The notes under the pieces were generated by a model. That model did not search any database and had not been told where the DNA came from. It was given only the letters and a program-made list of their open reading frames with translations. Below are positions 42,291 through 53,478 of a stretch of DNA of 64,000 nt, piece by piece. The position numbers and the translations under genes were made by a program. Source of the stretch: Arion vulgaris (Eukaryota > Mollusca > Gastropoda > Stylommatophora > Arionidae); assembly GCA_020796225.1 (NCBI GenBank), contig CM036755.1:10461994-10525993 (forward strand), in the 5' to 3' direction. The first letter of the stretch is position 1. Each line of letters begins with the position of its first letter.

Positions 42291-42309
42291 AGAGAGAGAG
42301 AGAGAGAGA
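42286..42309. repeat. (GA)n
   Basis: Twelve GA units following a SINE tail. Confidence 0.95.
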
Positions 42310-42319
42310 AAGATGTTTA

Positions 42320-42840
42320 CTTAAAAAGTAGGATGCGCTTTAAAGATTTTCGAATCTAATATGTCATCATCGTCAATTTTTATATTTTGTTTCATTTAAT
42401 TGCTATGGTTGTGTCTCCCTTGTGTGAAATTTCTGTAAAATTTGTGTTAATTTGTTCTCCCAACACTGTTTCTTTATTGAATGTTTCGATTACGTGTTCA
42501 GTCCATCTTGATTCTTGTTTCATTTCTTTGGTATTCAGTATTCCATTTTTGTTTCTCCCTATAGTGATGCTAATATTTAGAACTTAAAAAGTGGGATCCG
42601 CTTTAAACATTTCCGAATCTAATATGGCATAATCTGCAGTTTATATATTTTGTTTCATTTGATGGCTGTGGTTGCGTTTCCCTAGCGTATACTTTATGTA
42701 ACATTTGGTGATATTTTTGTCTTACCCCGCTGTTTCTTTATTGAATGTTTCGATTACGTGCTCAGTCCATCTTGATTCTTGTTTCATTTCTTTGTTATTA
42801 AGGATTCCACTTTTGTTTCTCCCTATAGTGATGCTATCTT
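42320..42840 (-). mobile_element. LINE fragment in tandem duplicate
   Basis: 42320-42573 and 42583-42838 are two ~255-bp direct copies (GCTTTAAAGATTTTCGAATC ..GTTTCGATTACGTG.TCAG). The minus strand suggests SRWTEHVIETFNKE, upstream of LINE RT cores. Confidence 0.75.
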
Positions 42841-43000
42841 CTTCTTCTCATTCTTGTATTCACCTGCTATGGATTCAGGAGTAGTCATGGCGCTATTATG
42901 ACGGTTCTGGCTGATTTTTGCGTGAAGGCTTGCTTTACCTTTTGTCAGTGTCCCCCGTCATACAGGCGTACCTTCTCTGACATTAGAGGTGTGATGCTAT
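42841..43000 (-). repeat. SINE-H copy
   Basis: Reverse of the SINE-H core (GACTGATTTTTGCGTGAAGG-like, CCCCCGTCATACAGGCGT). Confidence 0.8.
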
Positions 43001-43064
43001 CTGTTTTGAAGGATGTTCTAGAAAGTTAATTTTGTGTTTACGAAACGGTTGTTTTAACAGTTGA

Positions 43065-43332
43065 AACGCCCGCGTGGTGACCGAGCCCGCAAGGGAAGCA
43101 AAGAATAGTACCACTGCAACCTACAATGCAAGTCGTAAGAGGTGACTGATGTAGGCCCTATGGAAGCTACCCTAGTAAGTAAAAAAGCAGCGCATAAATC
43201 AGATGTGTTGGCCTACTTGTAGGCGCATAGCTGGCACAACTATCAATTGCTCTTAGGATCAGATCACACACAAATCACACAGAGTGGTTGATAAGTAGTC
43301 GATATGGAACGTTCGAAGAAGAAGAAGAACTA
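43065..43332 (+). repeat. SINE-B copy
   Basis: CGCCCGCGTGGTGACCGAGC to TTCGAAGAAGAAGAAG; complete, ~265 bp. Confidence 0.93.
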
Positions 43333-43905
43333 TTAAAACATTTTCTAACTAGTTGTATCATTTGTTGACCTGTAAGGGTTACCCAGGCGCCAGAAACTGC
43401 ATCCAGCTGCGTTAAGGGTGCCTAGCTCCTCTCCAGAAGCGGGGAAAATGAATTAAGTAGCCTGCCAATGACCCGTAGGGAATACAAGTCATCCACACCC
43501 CCCATGAAATGCGCGTGGATAACTGAGGTTGTAAGGTATCAGGCTAACGAAACTATACCTTTCCTGAGAGGAGATGGGCCCCGTCCAGGTCATTTATTTT
43601 TCTAATTCTCCCTCCCCAGCCTTCAACCCTTTTCCATCTGACCCTGTGACAGACATAACAAGTCGACAGATGTTGAACGTAACGCTACAGCACAAATAGG
43701 AATACATGTATATATAAACGAAAATCCATCACTCCAGCCATCCCAGAAACTCTAGACTGGTACAGAAGAAGATCACGACACTGTGCTACAACCGTGTAAC
43801 AGTATAACGACAAAAGAAGAAAATTATAAGTTAAGTTTGATTCTTCTCCTTCTTCTTCTTCTTACCAAAACAGTGTTTTTACTCTTCTTCGTTTTCTTGT
43901 ATTTT
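43333..43905. other. No recognised gene
   Basis: 43380-43700 is GC-richer and single-copy here; it could be a LINE leader, but nothing identifies it. Confidence 0.35.
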
Positions 43906-46545
43906 CTTTTTCGTTTCTTCTTCTACCAAACATAGTATTTTCTTCTTCTATTTCTACCAAACATAGTATTTTCTTCTTCTATTTCTTCCAAACATAGTAT
44001 TTTCTTCTTCTATTTCTTCCAAACATAGTATTTTCTTCTTCTATTTCTACCAAACATAGTATTTTCTTCTTCTATTTCTTCCAAACATAGTATTTTCTTC
44101 TTATATTTCTTCCAAACATAGTATTTTCTTCTTCTATTTCTTCCAAACATAGTATTTTCTTCTTCTATTTCTACCAAACATAGTATTTTCTTCTTCTATT
44201 TCTTCCAAACATAGTATTTTCTTCTTCTATTTCTATCAAAAAACATAGTATTTTCTTCATCTATTTCTACCAAACATAGTATTTTCTTCTTCTATTTCTA
44301 TCAAAAAACATAGTATTTTCTTCTTCTATTTCTTCCAAACATAGTATTTTCTTCTTCTATTTCTATCAAAAAACATAGTATTTTCTTCTTCTATTTCTTC
44401 CAAACATAGTATTTTCTTCTTCTATTTCTATCAAAAAACATAGTATTTTCTTCATCTATTTCTACCAAACATAGTATTTTCTTCATCTATTTCTACCAAA
44501 CATATTATTTTCTTCATCTATTTCTACCAAACATAGTATTTTCTTCATCTATTTCTATCAAAAAACATAGTATTTTCTTCTTCTATTTCTACCAAACATA
44601 GTATTTTCTTCTTCTATTTTTTCCAAACATAGTATTTTCTTCTTATATTTCTTCCAAACATAGTATTTTCTTCTTCTATTTCTTCCAAACATAGTATTTT
44701 CTTCTTCTATTTCTACCAAACATAGTATTTTCTTCTTCTATTTCTTCCAAACATAGTATTTTCTTCTTCTATTTCTTCCAAACATAGTATTTTCTTCTTC
44801 TATTTCTATCAAAAAACATAGTATTTTCTTCTTCTATTTCTTCCAAACATAGTATTTTCTTCATCTATTTCTACCAAACATAGTATTTTCTTCATCTATT
44901 TCTACCAAACATAGTATTTTCTTCTTCTATTTCTTCCAAACATAGTATTTTCTTCATCTATTTCTACCAAACATAGTATTTTCTTCATCTATTTCTACCA
45001 AACATAGTATTTTCTTCATCTATTTCTACCAAACATAGTATTTTCTTCATCTATTTCTACCAAACATAGTATTTTCTTCATCTATTTCTACCAAACATAG
45101 TATTTTCTTCTATTTCTACCAAACATAGTATTTTCTTCATCTATTTCTACCAAACATAGTATTTTCTTCTTCTATTTCTATCAAAAAACATAGTATTTTC
45201 TTCTTCTATTTCTATCAAAAAACATAGTATTTTCTTCTTCTATTTCTATCAAAAAACATAGTATTTTCTTCTTCTATTTCTTCCAAACATAGTATTTTCT
45301 TCTTATATTTCTTCCAAACATAGTATTTTCTTCTTCTATTTCTATCAAAAAACATAGTATTTTCTTCTTCTATTTCTATCAAAAAACATAGTATTTTCTT
45401 CTTCTATTTCTATCAAAAAACATAGTATTTTCTTCTTCTATTTCTTCCAAACATAGTATTTTCTTCTTATATTTCTTCCAAACATAGTATTTTCTTCTTA
45501 TATTTCTATCAAAAAACATAGTATTTTCTTCTTCTATTTCTATCAAAAAACATAGTATTTTCTTCTTCTATTTCTATCAAAAAACATAGTATTTTCTTCT
45601 TCTATTTCTTCCAAACATAGTATTTTCTTCTTATATTTCTTCCAAACATAGTATTTTCTTCTTCTATTTCTATCAAAAAACATAGTATTTTCTTCTTCTA
45701 TTTCTATCAACAAACATAGTATTTTCTTCTTCTATTTCTATCAAAAAACATAGTATCTTCTTCTTCTATTTCTTCCAAACATAGTATTTTCTTCTTATAT
45801 TTCTTCCAAACATAGTATTTTCTTCTTCTATTTCTATCAAAAAACATAGTATTTTCTTCTTCTATTTCTATCAAAAAACATAGTATTTTCTTCTTCTATT
45901 TCTTCCAAACATAGTATTTTCTTCTTATATTTCTTCCAAACATAGTATTTTCTTCTTCTATTTCTATCAAAAAACATAGTATTTTCTTCTTCTATTTCTA
46001 TCAAAAAACATAGTATTTTCTTCTTCTATTTCTATCAAAAAACATAGTATTTTCTTCTTCTATTTCTTCCAAACATAGTATTTTCTTCTTATATTTCTTC
46101 CAAACATAGTATTTTCTTCTTATATTTCTATCAAAAAACATAGTATTTTCTTCTTCTATTTCTATCAAAAAACATAGTATTTTCTTCTTCTATTTCTATC
46201 AAAAAACATAGTATTTTCTTCTTCTATTTCTTCCAAACATAGTATTTTCTTCTTATATTTCTTCCAAACATAGTATTTTCTTCTTCTATTTCTATCAAAA
46301 AACATAGTATTTTCTTCTTCTATTTCTATCAAAAAACATAGTATTTTCTTCTTCTATTTCTATCAAAAAACATAGTATTTTCTTCTTCTATTTCTATCAA
46401 AAAACATAGTATTTTCTTCTTCTATTTCTATCAAAAAACATAGTATTTTCTTCTTCTATTTCTATCAAAAAACATAGTATTTTCTTCTTCTATTTCTTCC
46501 AAACATAGTATTTTCTTCTTATATTTCTTCCAAACATAGTATTTG
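43905..46545 (+). repeat. Minisatellite of 31- and 34-bp units with higher-order structure
   Basis: About 80 units. The 31-bp type has CATAGTATTTTCTTCTTC then TATTTCTTCCAAA; the 34-bp type ends CTATCAAAAAAC. CATC and CTTATATTT variants are interspersed. Beyond 45180 the pattern of three 34-mers plus two 31-mers repeats about every 164 bp. Confidence 0.97.
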
Positions 46546-46822
46546 TTTTTCTTCTCTTTTTTCTTCTTCCAAAAACCTAGTATTTTTTCTTTTCAAAACT
46601 TTTCCCCTTCTTCTTCCCAAAAGAATACTGTGTTTTTTTCCTACTTATTCTTTTGCAAAAACATATTTTTCTGTCTTCTTCTTCCAAAGTTTTCAGCCTT
46701 GGACTTGTATATTTCTGAAAAAGTTAGCCGCACACTGTAATCTACTGTCCTCGCAAAAACAAATTTAATTAATAAAAGTTAATATATAATTCTCACTTCT
46801 TCTTCTCCTTCAAACGCTCCAT

Positions 46823-47395
46823 CGCCCGAGTGGTTACCGGGGCCCGAAGAATAGAACCACTCAGTGACGGCTCGTAAGAATTTTTATTGGTGGGGCCAGA
46901 CGAGAATGTTCAGAGGTCGCTATATTAACAGACGGTCTAAATAGACCACATTTCTACTGACCGTAAAAAATAGTGCTCTGGAATACGATTGAAGTATACT
47001 AATTAGGGAGAAAATGCGCTGAATGTCAAACTGTATATGATATTTTGGCGTTAAATTTTCGACTTTCAAAGCTAATCAATATCACGTTAAAAGTAATAAT
47101 TAAGAACAAATAATTTATGAATTAATAAATACACGTTACACATTATTATTGGCGGGCCCAGCCCCACTGGCCCTTAATGACGAGCCGCCACTGGAACCAC
47201 TGTTACCTGCCACGCATGTCGTAAGAGGCGACTAAGGAGGTTTGGCTGAAATCGGATGCTCGTGTCCTAAACATGTGAAGTCTATGTGTTTAGGGGCGTA
47301 CCAAACCAATATGCAACGTATACACGTTCTTGGCAAAGATCAAACATATCACAAAGAGTGATTAAAATTGGTTGTAAAGAACGAACGCAAAGAAG
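46823..47395 (+). repeat. SINE-A copy split by a hAT MITE
   Basis: Pieces 46823-46861 and 47194-47395 join to a complete SINE-A. Confidence 0.93.
46862..47193. mobile_element. Non-autonomous hAT element (332 bp)
   Basis: Ends CAGTGACGGCTCGT and, reversed, CAGTGGCGGCTCGT, flanked by the 8-bp duplication GAACCACT (46854-46861 and 47194-47201). CAGTG ends with 8-bp duplications are diagnostic of hAT. AT-rich interior with no transposase. Confidence 0.93.
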
Positions 47396-47599
47396 AAACG
47401 CTCCATATCGACCACTTGTTAACCAATCTTTGTGATTTGTATGTGATCTGAGCATGAGAGCCATTGTACGTTGTGTCAGTTATGCCAGTTGTGTCAGTAA
47501 TTGAACATAATTAATGCATAGTGATTAATCACAAACGCCTGGTACTCGTATGTGGATGTATCTGCATGTGGGCGGACCCGCCTGGAGACGGATAGAAGA

Positions 47600-47760
47600 G
47601 CGGTGTCTCGGTTTCTAAGATCATCGAAAATAGGTGTTTTCCGATAGTCTTAGGCGACCCCTGTGAAAGGGTCGTTCGACCCCAAAGGGATCAGACCCCC
47701 TCCCACAGGTTGAGAGTCACTACTTAGAGAATGAAATCCTGTCACCATATTTTCTAGACA
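47600..47760 (-). mobile_element. hAT-type terminal remnant
   Basis: The minus strand reads GACTCTCAACCTGTGGG, CTTTGGGGTCGAACGACCCT and TTCACAGGGGTCGCCTAAGA, the GGTCG-rich end of a hAT group widespread in animals. The other end is not visible. Confidence 0.6.
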
Positions 47761-47784
47761 CTAGTGACCGAGAGGTAGGAGGGT

Positions 47785-48041
47785 TCTTCTTCTTCTTCTT
47801 TGCGTTCGTTCTTTACAACCAATTTTAATCACTCTTTGTGATATGTTTGATCTTTGCCAAGAACGTGTATACGTTGCACATTGGTTTGTAGGTCCCTAAA
47901 CGCATAGACTTCTACACGTTTAGGACAGTGCAAACTGATTTCAGCCAAACCTCCTTAGTTGCCTCTTACGACATGCGTGACAGGTAACAGTGGTTCTATT
48001 CTTTACACCCCAAATTTGGGCCCCGGTAACCACTCGGGTGA
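47785..48041 (-). repeat. SINE-A copy
   Basis: (TTC)n TTTGCGTTCG to CCACTCGGGTG, near consensus. Confidence 0.93.
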
Positions 48042-48099
48042 ATACATTACGCTAATCCGCCCCACAAGTGCAATGATGATGGTTACCCCCCTTCCATAA

Positions 48100-48515
48100 T
48101 CTGAAACTGACTGCCTAGTTTGTGGTCCATACGCCAAGTAAGAAAGATTACAACATGTGAAATGAGATGTCTACGAAAAGCTGTCAACGTTACAAGGAGA
48201 TATAGAGTGAGAAACGAGAATATCAGAAGCATCGTTGGTACTATACCATGCATACAGTACATCGAGAAGCAAAGAATCAAGTGGTTCGGCCATCTAATGA
48301 GAATGGAACCACATTTACTAGCATCACGTGCCAAACAATAATCGACACTCAGGGCGCAGAGCACGAGGCAGGCCAAGAACACGATGGATAGATAACATCT
48401 CAGAGTCCCTGCGAAAGCATGGATTGACAACGTCAAGCGCAACGCGCCTGGCACAAGATAGAAAACTAACTCTCCCACGACGCTTCACGGCAAATGGGGT
48501 TAAGATAAGATAAGA
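48100..48515 (+). mobile_element. LINE C-terminal fragment
   Basis: Reads RKITTCEMRCLRKAVNVTRR, EKQRIKWFGHLMRMEPH, then after a one-base shift RRARGRPRTRWIDNISESLR. EMRCLR..RIKWFGHLxRM..GRPRxRW is the standard C-terminus of endonuclease/RT LINEs. Confidence 0.88.
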
Positions 48516-48894
48516 TAAGTAAATAAACACGCATGACCATAGATCGCTGCAGAAGAAGAAGACGAATGTCATCTTCAGCTTAAATTTAAGGCTGTAAAAG
48601 AGCCACGATAACGTTCTCCCTGTGGTGGAAATCTGTCCCGGATCTTGACATATCACCCACACCCCCTGAGTCTATAAAGCCTCTTAGATTTCACAGAAAA
48701 CTTTGAATCCAGCCAAATAAGTTGCTGCCAAGATGTAACATCTAAACACAGCCCACAGTACACGTAGCCTTGTCTGGCACAGGGGTATGAGTGCCAGTTC
48801 AGAAAACCCCGGAGGCAAGTAAGCCAACCAGTGAGCCAACAGAAGCTGCATTATATATGGGGATAACGTTTTATAGTGAAACACTCTCGTCTTA

Positions 48895-49260
48895 CACGTT
48901 AATTTTCTTCGTTTTTTCATCATTGCCATCATCATTTCTTGTTCTCCGTCATCTTCTTATTTTCCTTCTTATTCATCTTCTTCCCCATCACATTTCATTG
49001 TCGTCATCATCTTCTTTTCCATCACTATTACATTTTTTTGTTCATCATCATCATCATCATTATTATCTGCTACTTCATCTTTTTTATTTTATTCTTTTTT
49101 CCCTTTTTTTCCTTTTCGCTCATCATCATTCATTCTTATCATCATCTTCAACATCATCATCATCTTTTTTTAATTTTATTCTTCTTTCTTCATCGTTTTC
49201 TTTTTTTCCCCTTCCTCTTTCTCCTTTATCACCTTCATTTTATCATCATCATCATCCCTA
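48895..49260. repeat. CT/ATC-rich low-complexity tract
   Basis: Pyrimidine-rich with (CATCAT)n runs. The open frames here are a composition effect. Confidence 0.9.
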
Positions 49261-49394
49261 TCTTCTTCGCTCACGCTCAGATGTTCACTTTAATATGGTT
49301 ACAGACTGCAGTTCTTTGCATCTCGTTGTATTTCGTTTATTTAGCTGAAAGATAGCGCAATGTAAACAAGGCGGATTTATTTCTGATGAGTATT

Positions 49395-50570
49395 TTTTCT
49401 GCCCTATCTTCTTTGTCCAATCTTTTATGCCCAATCTTTTATGCCCAATCTTTTATGCCAAATATTTCTGCAAATTTGTTCTGCCCAATCGTTTCTGCCC
49501 AATCTTTTCTGTCCAATTGTTTCTGTCCTATCTTTTCTGTCAAATCTTTACTGTCAAATCCTTTCTGTCAAATCTTTTCTGTCAAATATTTACTGTCAAA
49601 TATTTACTGTCAAATCTTTTCTGTCAAATCTTTTCTATCAATTTTTTTCTGTAAAATCTTTTCTGTCAAATCTTTACTGTCAAATCTTTACTGTCAAATC
49701 TTTTCTGTCAAATCTTTTCTGTCAAATCTTTTCTGTCAAATCTTTTCTGATCAATAGTTTCTGCTCAGTCTTTCTGCTAAATATTCTCAGCTTAATCGTT
49801 TCTGAGAAAATCTTTTCTGCCACATTTTCTCTGTTCAATCTCTTCTGTGCAATCTTCTATGCCAAGTCTTTCTGCACAATCTTCTCTGCCAAGTCTTTCT
49901 GCCAAGTCTTTCTGCAAAATCTTCTCTGCCAAGTCTTTCTGCCCAATCTTCTCTGTCAAGTCTTTCTGCCAAATCTTCTCTGCACAATCTTCTCTGCTCA
50001 ATCTTCTCGGCACAATCTTCTCTGCTCAATCTTCTCTGCACAATCTTCTCTGTCAAGTCTTTCTGCACAATCTTCTCTGCCAAGTCTTTCTGCACAATCT
50101 TCTCTGCTCAATCTTCTCTGCCAAGTCTTTCTGCAAAATCTTCTCTACTCAATCTTCTATGCACAATCTTCTCTGCCGCGTCTTTCTGTACAATCTTCTC
50201 TGCTTAATCTTCTCTGCACAATCTTCTCTGCCAAGTCTTTCTGCACAGTCTTCTTTGTCAAGTCTTTCTGCACAATCTTCTCTGCCAAGTCTTTCTGCAC
50301 AATTTTCTCTGCCAAGTCTTTCTGCACAATCTTCTCTGCCAAGTCTTTCTGCACAGTCTTCTTTGTCAAGTCTTTCTGCACAATCTTCTCTGCCAAGTCT
50401 TTCTGCACAATCTTCTCTGCCAAGTCTTTCTGCACAATTTTCTCTGCCAAGTCTTTCTGCACAATCTTCTCTGCCAAGTCTTTCTGCACAGTCTTCTCTG
50501 CCAAGTCTTTCTGCACAATCTTCTCTGCCAAGTCTTTCTGCACAATCTTCTCTGCGTAATCTTTCAATTT
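49395..50570 (+). repeat. Minisatellite, 15-bp unit grading into ~27-30-bp units
   Basis: 49400-49750: 15-bp unit CTGTCAAATCTTTTC. 49840-50560: CTCTGCCAAGTCTTTCTGCA CAATCTT units. Since many unit lengths are multiples of three and stops are rare, long frames are open on both strands. Confidence 0.95.
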
Positions 50571-50890
50571 TTCTCTACTCAGTCTCTCTAAACAGCAATG
50601 GGCGTGGTCTTTTCATACTTAAGGTTATGAAGTGCTTACATGAGAGTCCATATGCATATTTTCAGGACTGGGCAACATGAATACCAATTTTTTTTAGTTT
50701 GTAGTTTAAAAATAAATAAAACTTACCGTAGCCTTTTAAAACCTTAGGGTATGCAATGCCTGTCACTTCACATTTCTAAACCCTAGAGTGCAGGAGGTAA
50801 AAGACCAATTCCTTTTCTCACATGTAGAACGTCGACTGTAGGATTGAATCCGCAACCCTCTTGTGATCCGAGTCGATATACGAACGTCTA
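50571..50890. other. No recognised feature
   Basis: Single-copy-looking AT-rich DNA without supported coding. Confidence 0.4.
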
Positions 50891-50894
50891 CGTA

Positions 50895-51150
50895 TTCTTC
50901 TTCTTCTTGTTACGCTCCACATCGATCACTTGTTAAACCACTCTTCGTAATCCGTATGTGATCTGAGCCTAAGAGTGATTTTACGATGCGCTGTTATGCG
51001 CCTACAAGTAGGCCAGCACATCATATTTTTATTTACTAGGTAGCTTCCTAGGTCTCTACCTTAGTCGCATCTTACGACATGCCTTGTAGGTCACAGTGGT
51101 ACTATTCTTTGTTTCCATGCAGGCCACGGCACCACACGTGCATGAAAGTC
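50895..51150 (-). repeat. SINE-B copy
   Basis: (TTC)n GTTACGCTCCACATCGATCA to GGCACCACACGTGC. Confidence 0.9.
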
Positions 51151-51204
51151 CCGTTACCTTGTTTGTTTGTATTTTAGGGGAATTCATTTATCTTTACGAC
51201 GAGG

Positions 51205-51655
51205 CAAGGGAAGTGTCTGGCTGAGGGATTTTTTTTTTTAACCGATCCAGAAGCACTTGAGCGTTTCAGCTCTTCGGCTCGGTGCCATGGACATCGTAAC
51301 CCTTCGGTTCGGTGCCACGAACACCGTAAATCTGGGGAATCTGTGGCTTTTTCTGCCTTCCCGCGGAATTGAACCCGCACACACAGAGGGATAGTCACCC
51401 GTAGTCCAACGCGCTACGAACACGCTGGGCAGACGGGCTGAGGGATAAGAGCACGAGCACCCATGCGAGAGACCTGGGTTTAATCCCTGGTAAGGCCAAT
51501 AAGTTTTTTCTGTGGGAGGCATACAGAAAAATCATAACCGGAACAATTTCACGGCGACTGGTACTAGCCATGCGGTCATTAAATTCCACAGGAACGTATC
51601 GATCCTGTCCTACATCGCTCTAAAAAGTAGCATTACGGGCAGTAACGACATGGTT
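51205..51655 (+). repeat. SINE-G copy split by SINE-D
   Basis: tRNA-like head GTGTCTGGCTGAGGGAT.. resumes after SINE-D as AAGAGCACGAGC; B-box GGTTTAATCCC at 51478; body GAACAATTTCACGGCGACTG. Confidence 0.82.
51230..51435 (-). repeat. SINE-D copy nested in SINE-G
   Basis: Flanked by GGCTGAGGGAT (51219-51229 and 51436-51446). Confidence 0.93.
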
Positions 51656-51939
51656 TTTTGTTACGCAGAGACACGCCCTTTCAACCTAAGGACGAGCTTT
51701 TTTGTTGTTGTATCAGATTATGATAAATGATTATGTAGCCCAACAAACAATGAACAAATAATTAACTTCTTGCGAAGAATTAAAGTTTAGTCCCATTAGT
51801 TATTTTAAGATAAAATGAGTAAGGAGTCGACATGGCAAAAATGTTAACCCCTATCGTTGATGATTAAATTCGCCTATTGAGGAATATACTATTGTTTGTT
51901 TTAAACAAAATATTCAATTAAATACATTTTTTGTTCCGT
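51656..51939. other. No recognised feature
   Basis: AT-rich, repeat-poor, leading into the MSRRKQ gene flank. Confidence 0.4.
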
Positions 51940-53076
51940 CACATTGTTTCAGGTTCGTTTATAATGAACTACTAACATAAACCAGCATTACATGTTTTAT
52001 AAGATACCCTTTCCCCACTAACCTAAAGTCATTTTTTTACGTGTTGTAGATTTTCTCCCTTTGGCTGCTTTCCCTTAGTTGCTTGTTTCCCCTGCTCGCA
52101 TTTCGGTCTAAAAATACTTCGCATTATTTTCTCAGGGGGTGGCGGGTTCGCTCCAATCAGGCGGTCGGCTCCGGCTAAGCTTAAAAGGTTGCCTCCCAGG
52201 AGTCCCCTCTTGGGTGTTGTTAGCTCTCAGCCAATCCAATATTCATTTTGTGACGTAGTTCCTCTGCTCTCCTCAACCCTCCCTCACGTGAACATCACCT
52301 TTCTACCCCATGCTGAGTATGGCTTCCAGCGAAATGTTCTGGCTTGCCTGTCTAGCTAGCTACATACTGACAGCGTCGTGTGGATTTTCAAAACTAGTTA
52401 TACTCCACTGCTCGCAGGGCCCACATTTCTTGTTGGTGGAAAAATAACGCAAAAGAATATATCATCACCCGCAGACCAGACGTGATTTTGAACCATCTAT
52501 GAAGCTTTGTAAAATATTTCTAAATCGTTCGTCAAAATCTGCTTATCCGAACATTATCAGAACAAAAACACAAAGTCGATCTTAGTGAAGACAACATAAT
52601 GTCCAAAAAATTGTAGTACAGTGTGTAATAGAAACACGTGTTAATTTATAGATCAACTCAAAATGTCGAATTTGTATATTGACGTTTTTCTTACGTTTTG
52701 TAAAATGTAGGTGAGTGTTTAGTATTATTTAAATTATAAAGGTGAACGTTGTGTTATTGTTTAATATATACATATGTAATATATGCGGTGATATACATAC
52801 ACTAACTGGCGGTGACAACCTGTATCAGACATATAAACAATGGTAAACACTGTCACCCGGTTCATGCATTTTTATAGTTCGTTGAAGTGAACATAAATTC
52901 GTCAAAAGATGAAATTCGTCACATCGTGAAGTGTCCTGTCCACGACGTCAGTTCTGTCATCAAATTGTCCAGCTTAGTGATTGAGATTTCACTGTGTATA
53001 CAACAGGAGCGTGTTCGTTTAGCAAGTTTCAACTTTGGTCTTGCATGGTGACGTAGTGACGGTAGTCGTGTTAACC
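51940..53076 (+). promoter_or_regulatory. Repeat-poor promoter and 5' UTR region of the MSRRKQ gene
   Basis: This kilobase lacks the SINE and LINE pieces that fill the rest of the window. Possible elements are CCAAT at 52153 and 52231, a CRE-like TGACGTA at 52251, a CACGTG E-box at 52285, and a second TGACGTAG just before the exon. Assignment rests on position ahead of the exon; the start site is not visible. Confidence 0.45.
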
Positions 53077-53116
53077 ATGTCGCGAAGAAAGCAAGCCCGT
53101 CCCAAGTCCTGCAAAT
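53077..53116 (+). CDS. First coding exon of an MSRRKQ-class zinc-finger repressor (partial gene)
   Basis: The frame reads MSRRKQARPKSCK and ends one base into codon 14 at a GTGAGT donor (53117). MSRRKQ at the extreme N-terminus is the conserved motif by which ZFPM/FOG, SALL, BCL11 and ZNF423/ZNF521 proteins recruit the NuRD deacetylase complex. A very short first coding exon is usual in these genes. The KPRS-like continuation (here RPKS) and the break after residue 13 fit ZNF423/521 best, but SALL, BCL11 and FOG remain possible. The start has A at -3 (AACCATG). The upstream kilobase is poor in repeats, as expected of a promoter. No zinc fingers occur downstream within the window, so the remaining exons must lie past 64000. 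Confidence 0.75.
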
Positions 53117-53199
53117 GTGAGTACTCAATAATATTTTAATTAGTTTTAACATTGTGTTGTTTTGAAAATTGTCTGTCCTTACGTTTTAGAATATGTGTT

Positions 53200-53478
53200 G
53201 CACGTGTGTTGCTGGGGCTTGCAAGGGGAGCAAAGAATAGTAACACTGCGATCTACAAGGCATGTCGTAAGAGGCGACTGAGATAAGAACCTAGGAAAGT
53301 TACCCTAGTAAATAAAAACGTTGCAGAAATCGGATGTGCTGATCTACTTGTAGGTGCATAACTGGCACGATGTACAATCGCTCTTAGCCTTGGATCACAT
53401 ACAAACCACAAAGAGTGGTCGATATGGAGCGGCTCTTAGCCTTGGATCACATACAAACCACAAAGAGTGGTCGATTGG
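53200..53478 (+). repeat. SINE-B copy with a duplicated 3' segment
   Basis: TGTTGCTGGGGCTTGCAAGG to GGTCGATATGGAGCGG, then GCTCTTAGCCTTGGATCACA to AGTGGTCGATTGG again. Lies in intron 1 of the MSRRKQ gene. Confidence 0.85.

Larger units (their letters stand above)
46800..47480 (-). repeat. SINE-B piece hosting nested SINE-A and hAT
   Basis: SINE-B tail 46800-46822 and 47396-47480, with AAACGCTCCAT duplicated on both sides of the SINE-A. Confidence 0.88.

Noticed and set aside
43905..46545. CRISPR-like regular repeats
   Set aside because: Units adjoin without unique spacers, and the DNA is eukaryotic; this is a minisatellite.
48791..49355. 185-codon frame rich in Phe, Ser, Leu and His
   Set aside because: Low-complexity CT/ATC tract; composition explains it.
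49441..50559. 372-codon plus-strand open frame
   Set aside because: It lies wholly in a minisatellite whose units are mostly multiples of three; overlapping and opposite frames are open too.
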